The notes under the pieces were generated by a model. The model was not told where the DNA came from. It saw only the letters and a program-made list of their open reading frames with translations, and searched no databases. Position numbers and translations under genes: made by a program. Shown piece by piece: positions 63,996 to 64,000 of a stretch of 64,000 nucleotides of DNA; position 1 is the first letter of the stretch; every line of letters starts with the position of its first letter. The DNA comes from Clostridiales bacterium S5-A14a. GTDB taxonomy: Bacteria; Bacillota; Clostridia; Peptostreptococcales; Anaerovoracaceae. The stretch lies in the NCBI GenBank assembly GCA_000758905.1, contig JRNA01000016.1, positions 151,162-215,161 of the forward strand. The letters are read 5' to 3'.

Positions 63996-64000
63996 ATGTA

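Overview
The window looks like a chromosomal segment of a low-GC, anaerobic, Gram-positive Clostridia-type bacterium. The base composition is AT-rich, Shine-Dalgarno sites are strong (AGGAGG type), several genes start with TTG, and RNase P RNA is present. The gene neighbourhoods dgt-dnaG-rpoD-trmK-nif3, rimP-nusA-ylxR-ylxQ-infB-rbfA-truB-ribF-rpsO-pnp and rpoN-gap-pgk-tpiA-secG are all typical of Clostridia. A membrane pyrophosphatase and a crotonase fit an anaerobic fermenter. A member of the Anaerovoracaceae (Family XIII, Mogibacterium/Eubacterium-like) is my guess, not something the sequence proves.

Layout: 0-3.7 kb holds a truncated relA/spoT homologue, a fused secDF and yajC, followed by two tRNA-Leu genes. 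From 3.9 to 11.5 kb are an orphan peptide-binding protein, coaE, polA, yebC and a MATE exporter, with an unidentified structured RNA between yebC and polA. From 11.5 to 23.6 kb there is rnpB and then an almost gap-free leftward run of twelve genes: murI, an unknown acidic protein, rarD, a YkvI-like protein, an MBL hydrolase, an M16 peptidase, dut, dgt, dnaG, rpoD, trmK and nif3. Rightward genes pepF, nadK, rluD, thiN, crt and a membrane thioredoxin fill 23.6-30.7 kb, with a DUF975 protein facing them. From 30.8 to 41.2 kb come an ECF S-component, a repeat-type surface protein, hppA, secG, tpiA, pgk, gap, rpoN and trmL. From 41.4 to 48.2 kb lie hom, a SEC-C protein, nth, clpB (with a CIRCE operator) and a HerA/DUF853-type ATPase. 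From 48.3 to 60.4 kb runs the transcription/translation operon. The right end has a surface 5'-nucleotidase, a DUF697 GTPase and a large inverted repeat at the edge.

Most genes are housekeeping genes. No phage, CRISPR array, toxin-antitoxin pair or recognisable defence island is visible. The points most worth checking are: an in-frame NrnA-TruB fusion; a flavodoxin-ferredoxin gene inserted between infB and rbfA; a roughly 120-nt three-way-junction RNA with a U7 tail upstream of polA; a hairpin between the promoter and rimP that could be a NusA-responsive attenuator; a gap gene with an unusual coenzyme-binding loop; degenerate tandem copies of the 3' ends of both rpoN and pnp; and two surface proteins with a TGD-type C-terminal anchor.

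All coordinates, motifs and spacings were read by eye. Family names come from recognising conserved motifs; no database search was run.
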